NCBI GenBank assembly: GCA_004114245.1 | Contig: QZWS01000021.1 | Span: 1 to 39,764 of the forward strand | Origin: Zoopage sp. CT-All | Lineage: Eukaryota; Zoopagomycota; Zoopagomycetes; Zoopagales; Zoopagaceae | Length of the DNA: 39,764 nucleotides | Direction of reading: 5' to 3' | In this document: positions 10,429-20,799 of the stretch, piece after piece | How the letters are laid out: every line of letters begins with the position of its first letter | How positions within the stretch are numbered: position 1 is the first letter of the stretch | Position numbers and translations under genes: made by a program | Notes under the pieces: generated by a model | Told to the model about the DNA's origin: nothing | The model's database searches: none | Seen by the model: the letters and a program-made list of their open reading frames with translations, nothing else

Positions 10429-12012
10429 TCACAGCAAAGTGAAGATGAACACGATCCAGGCGGCTGCCAGTGCGATCAAACAAACAACTATTGGAACATA
10501 CGCGGTCCAGGCAACAGTTGACCGGATGCCTGTGGTGGCGAGGTCCTGCCTAATGCGATTTGCATGCAGCTCGGCGTCGGTGCACTGGTACTCGTTGACA
10601 GAAGCATTCTTGATCGGAGCGGGCACTGAACGGCCTGTCTCGAGGATACGGCCGGTCCACCCACGCCGCATGCCAACCCAGCTGATGGCTGCTGTGATGA
10701 TGCCGACCAGGATATAGAGCTTGAGCACGGAATCGTAGCCGCCGCCGGCACTGTCTTGAAGGCGGCCCATGGAGATGTCAAAGAGGGTAATGCCGATGTT
10801 CATAGCCGACTTGTACATGCCGAGAGCGGTCCCAACAACTGTAGGCGGGAGAATGCGAGGAATGGACGCGACGAGTGCAACAGGGCCGAGTGCGAGCGAC
10901 GCCGAGAAAATGAGCATTGCAAGCACCGGGGAGGCGTTGTTTAGGAGGAGGTAGGCGGAGAAAGAGAGAAGAAGGGCGGCGAATGAGACAGCCGATGCAC
11001 GCCGGCCAAACCGGTCGTGAAGGTAGCCGAGGAAGGGGGCAGTGAAGACGGGGACGAGCTGGGCTAGCGCAGCAACATTTGCAGCCTGCGTGTCGCCCAT
11101 GCTACCGTACCTCGAGCGCACCAAATCCGTGTTGATGTGCAGAAAAGTGTTCCAGTTGGCGGCGAGGAGGAAGGCAGCGGCAAGCACGGCCCAGAACGAG
11201 GTGGGGAAGAAGAGCAGGGTGGAGGGACGGAACCTGCGCCTCTCTGCCAAGTGCTGGGCATCTCGCGACAAGTCATCCTGTCGTTTGGCTTGTTTAAGCA
11301 GCTGGAGGTAGACGAGGTTTGCGGCCAGGGAGACGATGCAGAGAGCAGCACCGACCCAAAATGCCGCCCCATACCATCCAGCGTACTCGTTGACGGGGTA
11401 CACGGTTGCCATGGCTAGGAAAGACGCGAGACGCGAGACGGCGATCTGCAGGCCCATGGTGACGGCCAGCGAGCGGCCCTCGAACCAACGCGTGAGAATG
11501 GAGTCTTGCACAACCATAATAGATCCGCTGCCCAAGCCATATATGATGCGACCAAGGACCATCATCCTCCAGTCAGCGGCATGCGTTGACAGTGCCACGA
11601 TGATATTTCCGAGAGCAATCAGCCCGGTGGCGAGCACGGACCCAAACCCAGTGCCAAGCGTATCCAGCAACACGCCTCCAAGTACCGGGAGCAGGGTATT
11701 GACGATGGCGACGGAGGACTGTATGATGGCATAGGTTTGGTTTGAAATGGCCAAGTGCTGCATTACCGGCGCCTTGAGACTGCCCAGGGTCGAGGCGACG
11801 TAGTGGCTGCCAATGGAGAGCAGAAGCGTACAGACCAGTGCGATGATGCGATGTGTCGGTGCATGGTTGTGGTGCGCATGGTGCTTTCGAGCTTCATAGT
11901 TGTCGGGTATCGCGGCATCTAGCTCTCCCTTGGAGGGCTGGAGCAGCGGCGCGAAGACATCTTGAGACTGTGGAAGATAGGATGGTGTTGGGGGAACAAG
12001 CAACAAGGACAT
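10429..12012 (-). CDS. MFS transporter, MFSD1-like
   Basis: A single exon encodes 527 residues with about twelve hydrophobic helices. A cytosolic N-terminus of about 50 residues contains leucine pairs (SLLLVPP, PLLQP) that could act as dileucine vacuolar sorting signals, and a His-rich stretch just before helix 1. The loop 2-3 region has GRIIYGLGSGSIMVVQDSI and the later half has GYLHDRFGRRAS, a typical MFS loop motif. Overall order and the VQ..I..WF motif resemble the MFSD1 family of lysosomal carriers, whose mammalian member exports dipeptides. A short hydrophilic segment precedes the final hydrophobic helix (IVVCLIALAAAWIVFIF). The ATG at 12012 is the first in frame. Substrate and membrane are inferred from the family and not certain. 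Confidence 0.82.
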   Translation of the reverse strand: MSLLLVPPTPSYLPQSQDVFAPLLQPSKGELDAAIPDNYEARKHHAHHNHAPTHRIIALVCTLLLSIGSHYVASTLGSLKAPVMQHLAISNQTYAIIQSSVAIVNTLLPVLGGVLLDTLGTGFGSVLATGLIALGNIIVALSTHAADWRMMVLGRIIYGLGSGSIMVVQDSILTRWFEGRSLAVTMGLQIAVSRLASFLAMATVYPVNEYAGWYGAAFWVGAALCIVSLAANLVYLQLLKQAKRQDDLSRDAQHLAERRRFRPSTLLFFPTSFWAVLAAAFLLAANWNTFLHINTDLVRSRYGSMGDTQAANVAALAQLVPVFTAPFLGYLHDRFGRRASAVSFAALLLSFSAYLLLNNASPVLAMLIFSASLALGPVALVASIPRILPPTVVGTALGMYKSAMNIGITLFDISMGRLQDSAGGGYDSVLKLYILVGIITAAISWVGMRRGWTGRILETGRSVPAPIKNASVNEYQCTDAELHANRIRQDLATTGIRSTVAWTAYVPIVVCLIALAAAWIVFIFTLL

Positions 12013-12202
12013 GACTGTATCAAAGGTCGTTGGAAAGGAAGTCTAGGGCGGCAGGAAGCAGAGGCGGAGATGACGAAGGTGAACGAGGGGTACAATTTGG
12101 GAACCGCGGCCACGTGGGTGGGAGCTCAACCCAGTGGTGGTAAATTTTCATGCTTTTTCTTATTTTACAGAACTACGAAGGCCTACAGTCGACTGCTCGA
12201 CG

Positions 12203-13561
12203 CTACATATTGTGGAAGGATGCAGAGGAGGGGTGCAAAATAAGAGGATCCCTGTTGGAGCGAAACTTGCGGCGTTTCGCCATGGCAGACGCCGAGACAG
12301 AGGGATCCTCGCCCTGATCGGGGACGGAGCCCTTGCGCTTGAATGAGGTGACGGCAATCGGAGCAGCGACTGCCTGACACCGGGAAATGTCAGAGGCTGA
12401 ATCCGAGTCGGTTGGGTAGTGCAACAGATGGCTCCAGTCACCATCAGCGGATCCGAGGCTCTCCATGTCATCGACACCATGTGCGAGCGGTGAGTTGAGT
12501 TGCTGCAAATCAGGCGTAGCTTGGTATGATTCCCAGGGCGACGAATGGGGCGCGGATGGTGCTCCAACATGGTCAAGGGCAGACGACCAGAAATCAACAT
12601 GCCCGCCATCGCCCCAAACTTCGATCGAGTCGCAATCCGTGGGCTGGTCGGCATCGAAAGCAGCGTCATCGCCGAGGATGGGTGTGGGAAGGAGCGAAGA
12701 GTTGTCAGTCAAGGGGTAATCTCGAGGCATGCTGGTCAGCATCGCCATTGGGTTGCGATGGCTGAAGCCCATGTCGGACACTGGCAAAAAATCTGGGCGC
12801 TTGCGTGGCAGCGACAGGTCAATAGGTTCGGGTGATGGAAGCGAGCGACAAGGCAAGGTCCAGTTGCACTCGTGGACTATGACCGACGGAGGCGAGCTGC
12901 GACGCTCCGAAGCTGCCGACGACAGTGTGGATGACTGTGAACTTGATGACGACATGGCCGAGGACGCTACACTGGACGACAGCGATACAGCAGAATCACG
13001 GGTTCGATAACTTTTGAGTAGCTCGACCATTCTTTCGGCTCTAGCGTACTCCTCGGGCGTTGGCATATCAGTAGGGAGAGTCGGAGCAACCAGAGGCCGT
13101 TGACGAAGCGCCATGGTTGGGTGAGACGCACGCGGAGGAGCGATGGACGCTGGCTTGGTACGGGTCGCTGCCATTGACGAGGCACTCTTTTCCCGTTGCA
13201 TCAGCTCGTCGGGCATCACGACACGATACAGCCAGCGATGGCGCCCGTCTTCATCCGCGACCTTGTCCAGCACTGGCCGCCACCTTCCCCGTGCAGCCGC
13301 CACTCGCGAGAAATGCTGGCTGATACGCGAGCTTACAGTTGCATACGGCGTCAGCCCGCCGAGGGAGTGGAGCCGCAGGCGGCGAATCTCGGCGGCGATT
13401 TGGCGCGGGCCAAGAGGTGTGTTTTTGGAGGCGAGGATGACGCGAACGATAGCGCCGAGGACATTATCGCGCCGGTCGCGCGGGTCGTGGTAGACGGGAT
13501 CCCACGGGAAGAACGGTGCAGTAGTGGCGGTGGCGGCTAGGCTCGCTGGCTGAGCGGACAT
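12203..13561 (-). CDS. GDS1-type winged-helix transcription regulator
   Basis: A single exon encodes 452 residues from the ATG at 13561. An N-terminal winged-helix domain spans about residues 20-120: DNVLGAIVRVILASKN, then TPLGPRQIAAEIRR, then a recognition-helix-like LTPYATVSSRISQHFS, then RWRPVLDKV and HRWLYRVV. This resembles the fungal GDS1 winged helix. The rest is Ser/Pro rich and probably disordered, with long serine runs, an acidic patch near the middle and a basic KRRKFRSNR motif close to the C-terminus that could be a nuclear localisation signal. GDS1 was named as a suppressor in nuclear-mitochondrial crosstalk in yeast. The 91 bp upstream separate it from the mitochondrial ribosomal gene mS35 on the same strand. 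Target genes cannot be read from the sequence. Confidence 0.7.
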   Translation of the reverse strand: MSAQPASLAATATTAPFFPWDPVYHDPRDRRDNVLGAIVRVILASKNTPLGPRQIAAEIRRLRLHSLGGLTPYATVSSRISQHFSRVAAARGRWRPVLDKVADEDGRHRWLYRVVMPDELMQREKSASSMAATRTKPASIAPPRASHPTMALRQRPLVAPTLPTDMPTPEEYARAERMVELLKSYRTRDSAVSLSSSVASSAMSSSSSQSSTLSSAASERRSSPPSVIVHECNWTLPCRSLPSPEPIDLSLPRKRPDFLPVSDMGFSHRNPMAMLTSMPRDYPLTDNSSLLPTPILGDDAAFDADQPTDCDSIEVWGDGGHVDFWSSALDHVGAPSAPHSSPWESYQATPDLQQLNSPLAHGVDDMESLGSADGDWSHLLHYPTDSDSASDISRCQAVAAPIAVTSFKRKGSVPDQGEDPSVSASAMAKRRKFRSNRDPLILHPSSASFHNM

Positions 13562-13652
13562 GACGAAGATAAGGTTTAGCGAGGGTAAGGGCAAAATTTA
13601 TTGGATTAGTCATTCGTTGCGACTTGTGGGACGTGTTCTCGAATATTCCATT

Positions 13653-14456
13653 TTAGGGCAGTGCATCAGTGGGTCGACTTGCCGACGCGACAACCTCCAT
13701 GTTTGTGCCGCAGAACAGCCCAGCGTCCACGGCCGCGGTAACTTCCTTCTGGCTCCATTTCCACGCCTCGGGCATCCGCGCTCCCCGCAAGGCTACCCGC
13801 TTCTTCCGTTCCCGTGCCACATCATGCGGGAATGTCAGCGGAATATCGGCAAACGTATCGCCGTCGCGGGGGTTCTTGGCTTCCTCAATGGCACGCCCCA
13901 GCGTGTTTATTGCCCAGGCACGATTCTCAGCGAGTGTGGGATATCGCTCCGCAGATATGATGATGGTATCATCGCGCGGGTTATACCTCGGCCCGGAGAT
14001 CAGCTTGAATGTATGCGATTGCTCCGGGGACAGCCCCAGGTCTTTTACGCGTGCAGATACAACGCATTTCTTGGCAGCTGGATGTGACTCTTCGCCCAAG
14101 TATTCCAGCGTGCGGACCCGAACCACAGCGTCTGGCGCTGGCGGGATGTACGGTTTTTGAAACTGCGCCAGCTTTGGCACCTCGTACTTCTCCTTGCGCA
14201 GATAGTGCCTCACTGAGCGTATCGCGTCTAGCAGCGCGTGGCCCTGGGCTGTGTGATCGGGCAGTTCGAGGGCGTCATCTGGCGATGTTTCGAACATATC
14301 GACCATATCGTACGAGGGGCCGCCGTGGTCCGCGTCGATTTGGAGGAGTTGTTGAGACGTCGCGGTAAGTGTGGACGAGGCGCGCAAAAGATACAGTGGG
14401 CGAGGGACGGAGGCGGAGGCGCAGCCGCGCAAGCTGCGGATGACGGCGGGCAGCAT
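13653..14456 (-). CDS. RSM24: Mitochondrial small-subunit ribosomal protein mS35 (Rsm24)
   Basis: A single exon encodes 267 residues from the ATG at 14456. The first 35 residues are Arg/Ser/Ala rich without acids, as in a mitochondrial presequence. The conserved block follows: EYLGEESHPAAKKCVVS, VKDLGLSPEQSHTFKLISG, PRYNPRDDTIIISAERYPT and ENRAWAINTL. This is the mS35/Rsm24 family of mitoribosomal small-subunit proteins. Length fits the family. The C-terminus carries a basic RERKKR stretch. The gene is first of a four-gene minus-strand series and its upstream region contains the tRNA-Lys gene. Confidence 0.9.
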   Translation of the reverse strand: MLPAVIRSLRGCASASVPRPLYLLRASSTLTATSQQLLQIDADHGGPSYDMVDMFETSPDDALELPDHTAQGHALLDAIRSVRHYLRKEKYEVPKLAQFQKPYIPPAPDAVVRVRTLEYLGEESHPAAKKCVVSARVKDLGLSPEQSHTFKLISGPRYNPRDDTIIISAERYPTLAENRAWAINTLGRAIEEAKNPRDGDTFADIPLTFPHDVARERKKRVALRGARMPEAWKWSQKEVTAAVDAGLFCGTNMEVVASASRPTDALP

Positions 14457-14778
14457 GACGATTCGTGGTCACATGGCCGAGGTCCACTAGGCACTTTGAA
14501 TCCAAGAAAGCAATTGCTTCTAAACAGGATCATTGAGGATACCGGTAGAGTATCTGCATACTGCATCCCACGGCAGCATAGATCGAATCCTGTAGGGATG
14601 CATTTTCAGCTGGCAGAAGAGCCATGTAAGCCCGATATTTGTACTTTTTTCCAAGGCAATACAAGCAAGACACTAATATGGCTCCACATGAGCCTAAAAT
14701 TCGCGCGAAAACTCACTTGTAAAAAATACGCAATTTTACTAATTATACTGTATTTTTAAAATATCCACCAACTCAAAA
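14457..14778. other. Intergenic, AT-rich toward the tRNA
   Basis: No protein gene is apparent. From about 14640 the sequence becomes strongly AT rich, which is common upstream of tRNA genes. The part next to 14456 must contain the mS35 promoter. Confidence 0.4.
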
Positions 14779-14860
14779 GCCCGCGTAGCTTAATCGGTAG
14801 AGCGTCAGACTCTTAAATCAGGATATCTGAAGGCCGTGGGTTCGACCCCCACCGTGGGCT
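14779..14860 (+). tRNA. tRNA-Lys(CUU): tRNA-Lys(CUU) with a 9-nt intron
   Basis: The cloverleaf closes: acceptor GCCCGCG pairs with CGTGGGC (one G-U), the D arm is GCTT...AGAGC, and the T arm is GTGGG/CCCAC around TTCGACC. The anticodon stem is TCAGA/TCTGA, but only if nine bases (14816-14824, AATCAGGAT) are removed after base 37, the canonical eukaryotic tRNA intron site. The mature tRNA then has 73 bases including the discriminator. The anticodon CTT is at 14812-14814, reading AAG. The internal B box is GGTTCGACCCC. Confidence 0.95.
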
Positions 14861-14862
14861 CA

Positions 14863-14867
14863 TTTTT
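14863..14867 (+). terminator. RNA polymerase III terminator
   Basis: A run of five T on the sense strand starts two bases after the tRNA-Lys discriminator-side end, the expected position for a Pol III stop. Confidence 0.8.
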
Positions 14868-15013
14868 GTCGTTCCTCTTACGTGACGCTATCAAGGTATT
14901 GATTTCTCCACTGGCACTATTATAGCCTGCGTATTTGCATAATCAGTTGTATGGCTGGAATTCAGATTGGGAGTAGATATATAGCTCCATGTTGCAGCAT
15001 TATGTTCCAGTGT

Positions 15014-17260
<2,247 letters not shown>

Positions 17261-17312
17261 CTTGCTGGCACTGAATACTGGTTGCATTCAACCTTCCCCG
17301 TGCTTCTTGCTC

Positions 17313-18307
17313 CTACTCCTCTCTAGGGGCATGGCGTTGGCGCAGTAGCTGCACCATCTCGGCTTGCACACCCCGCTGCCGCATCTTCTCCCGCAGTCCG
17401 CCACCGACCTGCCGTAGCTCTGCTGCGACATCCCGTGTCCTGGCAAACTGCACATCATGCAACGCCGCACGCATTTTTGCTTCCTCGCCTTCCACAATCC
17501 TTCCTATGTTGGCAATATGGCTCATGACATCGTCAAGCGGAACGGCATCGTGCTGGGACTGCCGGGTCACGGAGCCAGCGAGGTTAGTTGTAGTGCCCGA
17601 GGCGGACTGGTGCTGAAGGTGCAGCAGGATGGTGGACGTGAATTTGTACGAGGCCTGGCGGGAGCGCTCTGTGGTGTCAAAGATATGAAGGGAGTCCCAG
17701 CCGGCAGTGTCGTTCACCGCGGCAGAGGACGTGGAAGTGACGCGTGGGACATCCGTGGCGGCGCACTCCTCGTCATTCATGCTCGCCTTGGTTGCCGTTC
17801 CCACTAACAACGGCGTGTCAACAGGCAGGCAACGGACGCACCAGGTCACGCACCCTTCTTAATAAGCACAACACCGGCAAACCCATCGTCCAAGTCCCAG
17901 AAATACACGCTCGACACGGTCCCGGTTCCCTCATAATACATATCCTTGTACACGGCAAACGCTTCGTTGGCAGCAATCTCAAGCCGACGCAACCTAGCGC
18001 TCGGATATGTGATATCTACTGCGGCCGATGCCGGCGCCGGATCATATTCATTCGACCATGGACTGCGATATGAATCCCCGTCCCTGTTGTAGTCGCACAG
18101 GAGGTACTCGCGGGCGGTGAGCGGGCACGTGCGGACGGCGAGCGGCTGGTCGATGCCGCCGAGGACCTCGTCGTGGAGGTCGGGGTTTGGGCAGACGGCG
18201 AGAATACGGCTGACGTGTGTGGGAATGTCGGCGGGTGGCAGGCGGCGGACGAGGTCTAGCGCGCATTCATACTGCTGCGCGGTGCGCGCTTCGTCGGAGT
18301 CCGTCAT
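17313..18307 (-). CDS. CAP2: F-actin-capping protein subunit beta
   Basis: Two exons, 18307-17854 and 17803-17313, joined over a 50-nt intron, encode 314 residues. Family blocks are QYECALDLVRRLPP, LCDYNRDGDSYRSPWSN, PSARLRRLEIAANEAF, SSVYFWDLDDGFAGVVLIKK, then WDSLHIFD, YKFTSTILLHL, LAGSVTRQ and HIANIGRIVE. Capping protein is an alpha/beta heterodimer that caps barbed ends of actin filaments, in patches and in the dynactin Arp1 filament. Family members have about 270-290 residues; the excess lies in a Ser/Thr/Ala/Asp-rich insert of about 28 residues (158-186), encoded just after the splice junction, where others have a short Gly/Lys turn. Its start codon lies 42 bp from that of divergent ETR1. 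Confidence 0.95.
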
Positions 18308-18349
18308 CGTGGGACGGCCAGCGACAGGACTGTTTCCCATGCAGCCACG
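18308..18349. promoter_or_regulatory. 42-bp divergent start region, CAP2/ETR1
   Basis: Only 42 bp lie between the two start codons. Both promoters must be bidirectional here or extend into the partner's coding sequence. No TATA box is visible. Confidence 0.6.
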
Positions 18350-19483
18350 ATGTCCATCCTGCGTACCTCTATCGCTCACTCGACGCTCGCCACCGCACAG
18401 CTACGCGCCTTCTCGACTAGGGAAATAGTGTACGCGGCGCGTGGGAACCCTTCCGATGTACTGGCTGTGTGCTCTCGCGCGTTGCCAGACCCGGTTCCAA
18501 CTGCCGACCAAATCCTCATCCGCTTTCTCGCCGCCCCTGTCAACCCGTCAGACATCAACCAAGTCCAGGGCGTGTACGCCGTCAAGGGGCGTGCGGGAGA
18601 GGACGGATTTGCCGTTGGTGGGAATGAGGGCGTGGCGGAGATCGTCGCTGTCGGGGACGCCGTTGATCAAGCCACGACCGGACTTGTCGTCGGGGACTGG
18701 GTGCTTCCTGCGTCCCCTGCCTTTGGTACCTGGAGAACGTACGCCGCGGTTAGCCCGGCCACTGTGGCGCGTGTTGACCGCACCCGACTCACTGTTCAGC
18801 AGGCAGCCACTCTCGCGGTCAACCCAACCACTGCCTACCGCATGCTTCGTGATTTTGTTTCCCTCGAGCCCGGTGACTGGGTCGCACAGAATGCCGCGAA
18901 TAGCTCCGTTGGGCTTGCTGTCATCCAAATGGCGCGTGCCATGGGGCTCAAGACGGTCAACATTGTTCGCGATCGTCCGGATTTTGATGTGCTTGAGAAA
19001 AGGCTTGTCAGTCTTGGTGCCGACAAAGTCGTGCGTGACACTGACCTGCAACTTGATGACACCAGGAAATTCTTCTTCGAAATCGCGCTCCCGAAACTTG
19101 GATTGAATGCGGTAGGTGGTCGCACCACTACAGACCTGTCTCGGCTCCTTGCGCACTCTGCAACCCTCGTTACCTATGGCGGAATGTCTAAGCAGCCTCT
19201 GACCCTCTCCATTGCGGACCTCATCTTTCGAGATATCCGTGCGGTGGGATACTGGCAGAGTAGATGGATGCTGAATGCCACAGCGGAAGCCAGGCGCGCC
19301 ATGTTTGAGGACTTGACGCGTATGTACGCGCAGAAGCAACTCCAGGAGCCAGAAATGGAAAAAGTCTACTGGGCCAAGGACGCTGTCTCGGATGAAGAGG
19401 CAACGACGACGGTGAGGCAGGCTGTTGAGCGAGCCATGGGTGGATACAAGTCCACCAAAGTGTTGCTGCATATGGAGGCATAG
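18350..19483 (+). CDS. ETR1: Mitochondrial enoyl-[ACP]/trans-2-enoyl-CoA reductase (MECR/Etr1)
   Basis: A single exon encodes 377 residues. The first 22 residues are Ser/Ala/Arg rich and end RAFSTRE, a plausible presequence and cleavage site. The zinc-less medium-chain reductase fold follows: APVNPSDINQVQGVY with the family's active-site Tyr (Y76), GGNEGVAEIV, LPASPAFGTWRTYA, the cofactor-binding helix AANSSVGLAVIQMARAMG, and GGMSKQPLTLSIADLIFRD. The enzyme carries out the last reduction of mitochondrial type II fatty acid synthesis with NADPH and so supports octanoate supply for lipoate. The gene diverges from CAP2 and converges on the phosphodiesterase, with 311 bp between stops. Confidence 0.93.
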   Translation: MSILRTSIAHSTLATAQLRAFSTREIVYAARGNPSDVLAVCSRALPDPVPTADQILIRFLAAPVNPSDINQVQGVYAVKGRAGEDGFAVGGNEGVAEIVAVGDAVDQATTGLVVGDWVLPASPAFGTWRTYAAVSPATVARVDRTRLTVQQAATLAVNPTTAYRMLRDFVSLEPGDWVAQNAANSSVGLAVIQMARAMGLKTVNIVRDRPDFDVLEKRLVSLGADKVVRDTDLQLDDTRKFFFEIALPKLGLNAVGGRTTTDLSRLLAHSATLVTYGGMSKQPLTLSIADLIFRDIRAVGYWQSRWMLNATAEARRAMFEDLTRMYAQKQLQEPEMEKVYWAKDAVSDEEATTTVRQAVERAMGGYKSTKVLLHMEA

Positions 19484-19794
19484 GTTGGGAGGTAGGATAG
19501 GATATGATGGAATGTTGTGATTTACGTGGCTTCACTGGAGAGCATTTCTAAATCGGTTACAACAAGAATGTCACCAGAAGAGCTCTGTGTACAACGCATC
19601 TCGCAGACAAGGGGACAATAGTAGTATCGCTCTGAATTTGCATTTCTGCTGATTATATTACAACCCGGCAACACATGCACCACGACCGCCAGCACTCCTA
19701 TGCCGAGTAGTTGAAATATGTGGCAGAAGTTCAGTGCGAAAAGGAACCAGTCAACCCATATATCTGCCGCGCCTAGATCCTACTCCCAACAGTA
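19484..19794. other. Convergent intergenic gap, ETR1/phosphodiesterase
   Basis: I see no gene in these 311 bp. They are moderately AT rich and hold the 3' ends of both flanking genes. Confidence 0.4.
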
Positions 19795-20763
19795 TTAACC
19801 TGCGGCCTCCCTCTCCGCGTTCTCTATCTCCCATTTCCAATACGTGACGTTCTTCTGCAAACCCCCCTGAACGACAGGACCCAGCACAGGCATGGCATTA
19901 ACGAGTCGACGAAATACCTCTACCACCACGTGCTGAAAAAACCCAAAATGAATCCTGGCATTCTCCCGTCTCCCGAACCCGACACGATCCATACCAGAGG
20001 GCACTTCTGCTCCAATGCGCCTGAATGCATCACCGACGAGAAAGAACTCTTCCTGCACCCGATTGGACCATTGTCGCATGATGGTGGGTGTGCAAATGAA
20101 GGCATTCAGATCTGCAGCATGCAGAATGAGCTGAAGTGCGATGAGACGATGTTCGCGACAGGAGAGATCGAGTGGTGTGGAGGGTGCTGATGTCGAGGTA
20201 TAGCCGACCGATGGATCTGTGGATAGGATCCAACTGCGCATCCAGTCGGTCATCATCGCACTGGGTATCTTTTCGTTCTTGATGCCCACATTCTCTATCA
20301 AGCTGAATATATCACACTCTGGACGACGCAGGATGTCACACATGATGCTAACATGCATGTGCTCTAGGGGCGACGTTTTCCCATATCGCTTGGCGAGATC
20401 TGTGTTGGCTTGGACGTGGAAAGCATTCGTCAGGCCGTCGTGGCCTGCATCATGCCCCAGACACGTCATGCAAAATAGCAGACGCTCCCCAGCAGTAAAC
20501 TTACTTGCTTGTACATCTTTTTTGGGTTCGACCGACGTAAAGAGAAAGCACCCGGCGCGGAGAACAGCGAAGGCGTGGGCCAGATTGTGGTAAGCATTTG
20601 TGGAGGAGTACGTTTCCACGATCTTATCGATGAGAGCGCCAACGCGAAAAGCAAGCTCATTATCGAACATAAGCTCGGGAACAGCTGCGAGAACTATGGT
20701 GTTGATGCCGCATTGCAGTGAGTTCCGCGATGCGTCGAAGATGTTATGGTCCACACGAAACAT
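19795..20763 (-). CDS. 3',5'-cyclic nucleotide phosphodiesterase, class I (PDE2-like)
   Basis: A single exon encodes 322 residues. The class I HD-type catalytic motifs appear in order: YHNLAHAFAVL with the proton-donor His, the metal site GHDAGHDGLTNAF, SPLEHMHVS, and the late metal-binding ILHAADLN. The NRVQEEFF segment sits where class I enzymes have W..R..EEFF. No regulatory domain (GAF, PAS or transmembrane) precedes the catalytic domain, as in the compact yeast Pde2 type. The predicted reaction is hydrolysis of cAMP (or cGMP) to 5'-nucleotide, ending PKA signalling. Family catalytic domains are usually near 270-340 residues, so the length is complete. Its start is 36 bp from that of divergent HRD3. 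Confidence 0.93.
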   Translation of the reverse strand: MFRVDHNIFDASRNSLQCGINTIVLAAVPELMFDNELAFRVGALIDKIVETYSSTNAYHNLAHAFAVLRAGCFLFTSVEPKKDVQASKFTAGERLLFCMTCLGHDAGHDGLTNAFHVQANTDLAKRYGKTSPLEHMHVSIMCDILRRPECDIFSLIENVGIKNEKIPSAMMTDWMRSWILSTDPSVGYTSTSAPSTPLDLSCREHRLIALQLILHAADLNAFICTPTIMRQWSNRVQEEFFLVGDAFRRIGAEVPSGMDRVGFGRRENARIHFGFFQHVVVEVFRRLVNAMPVLGPVVQGGLQKNVTYWKWEIENAEREAAG

Positions 20764-20799
20764 TGAGACGTGTCACGTGGGCATATCGCCCACCAAGAC
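20764..20799. promoter_or_regulatory. 36-bp divergent start region, phosphodiesterase/HRD3, with an E-box
   Basis: The gap between start codons is 36 bp and contains CACGTG at 20774-20779, a possible bHLH (Cbf1/Pho4-like) site. One hexamer could be chance. Confidence 0.55.

Noticed and set aside
7881-14456. A co-regulated cluster of the four same-strand genes
   Set aside because: Their functions (mitoribosome, winged-helix regulator, transporter, NoxR) do not form a pathway and each has its own upstream gap.
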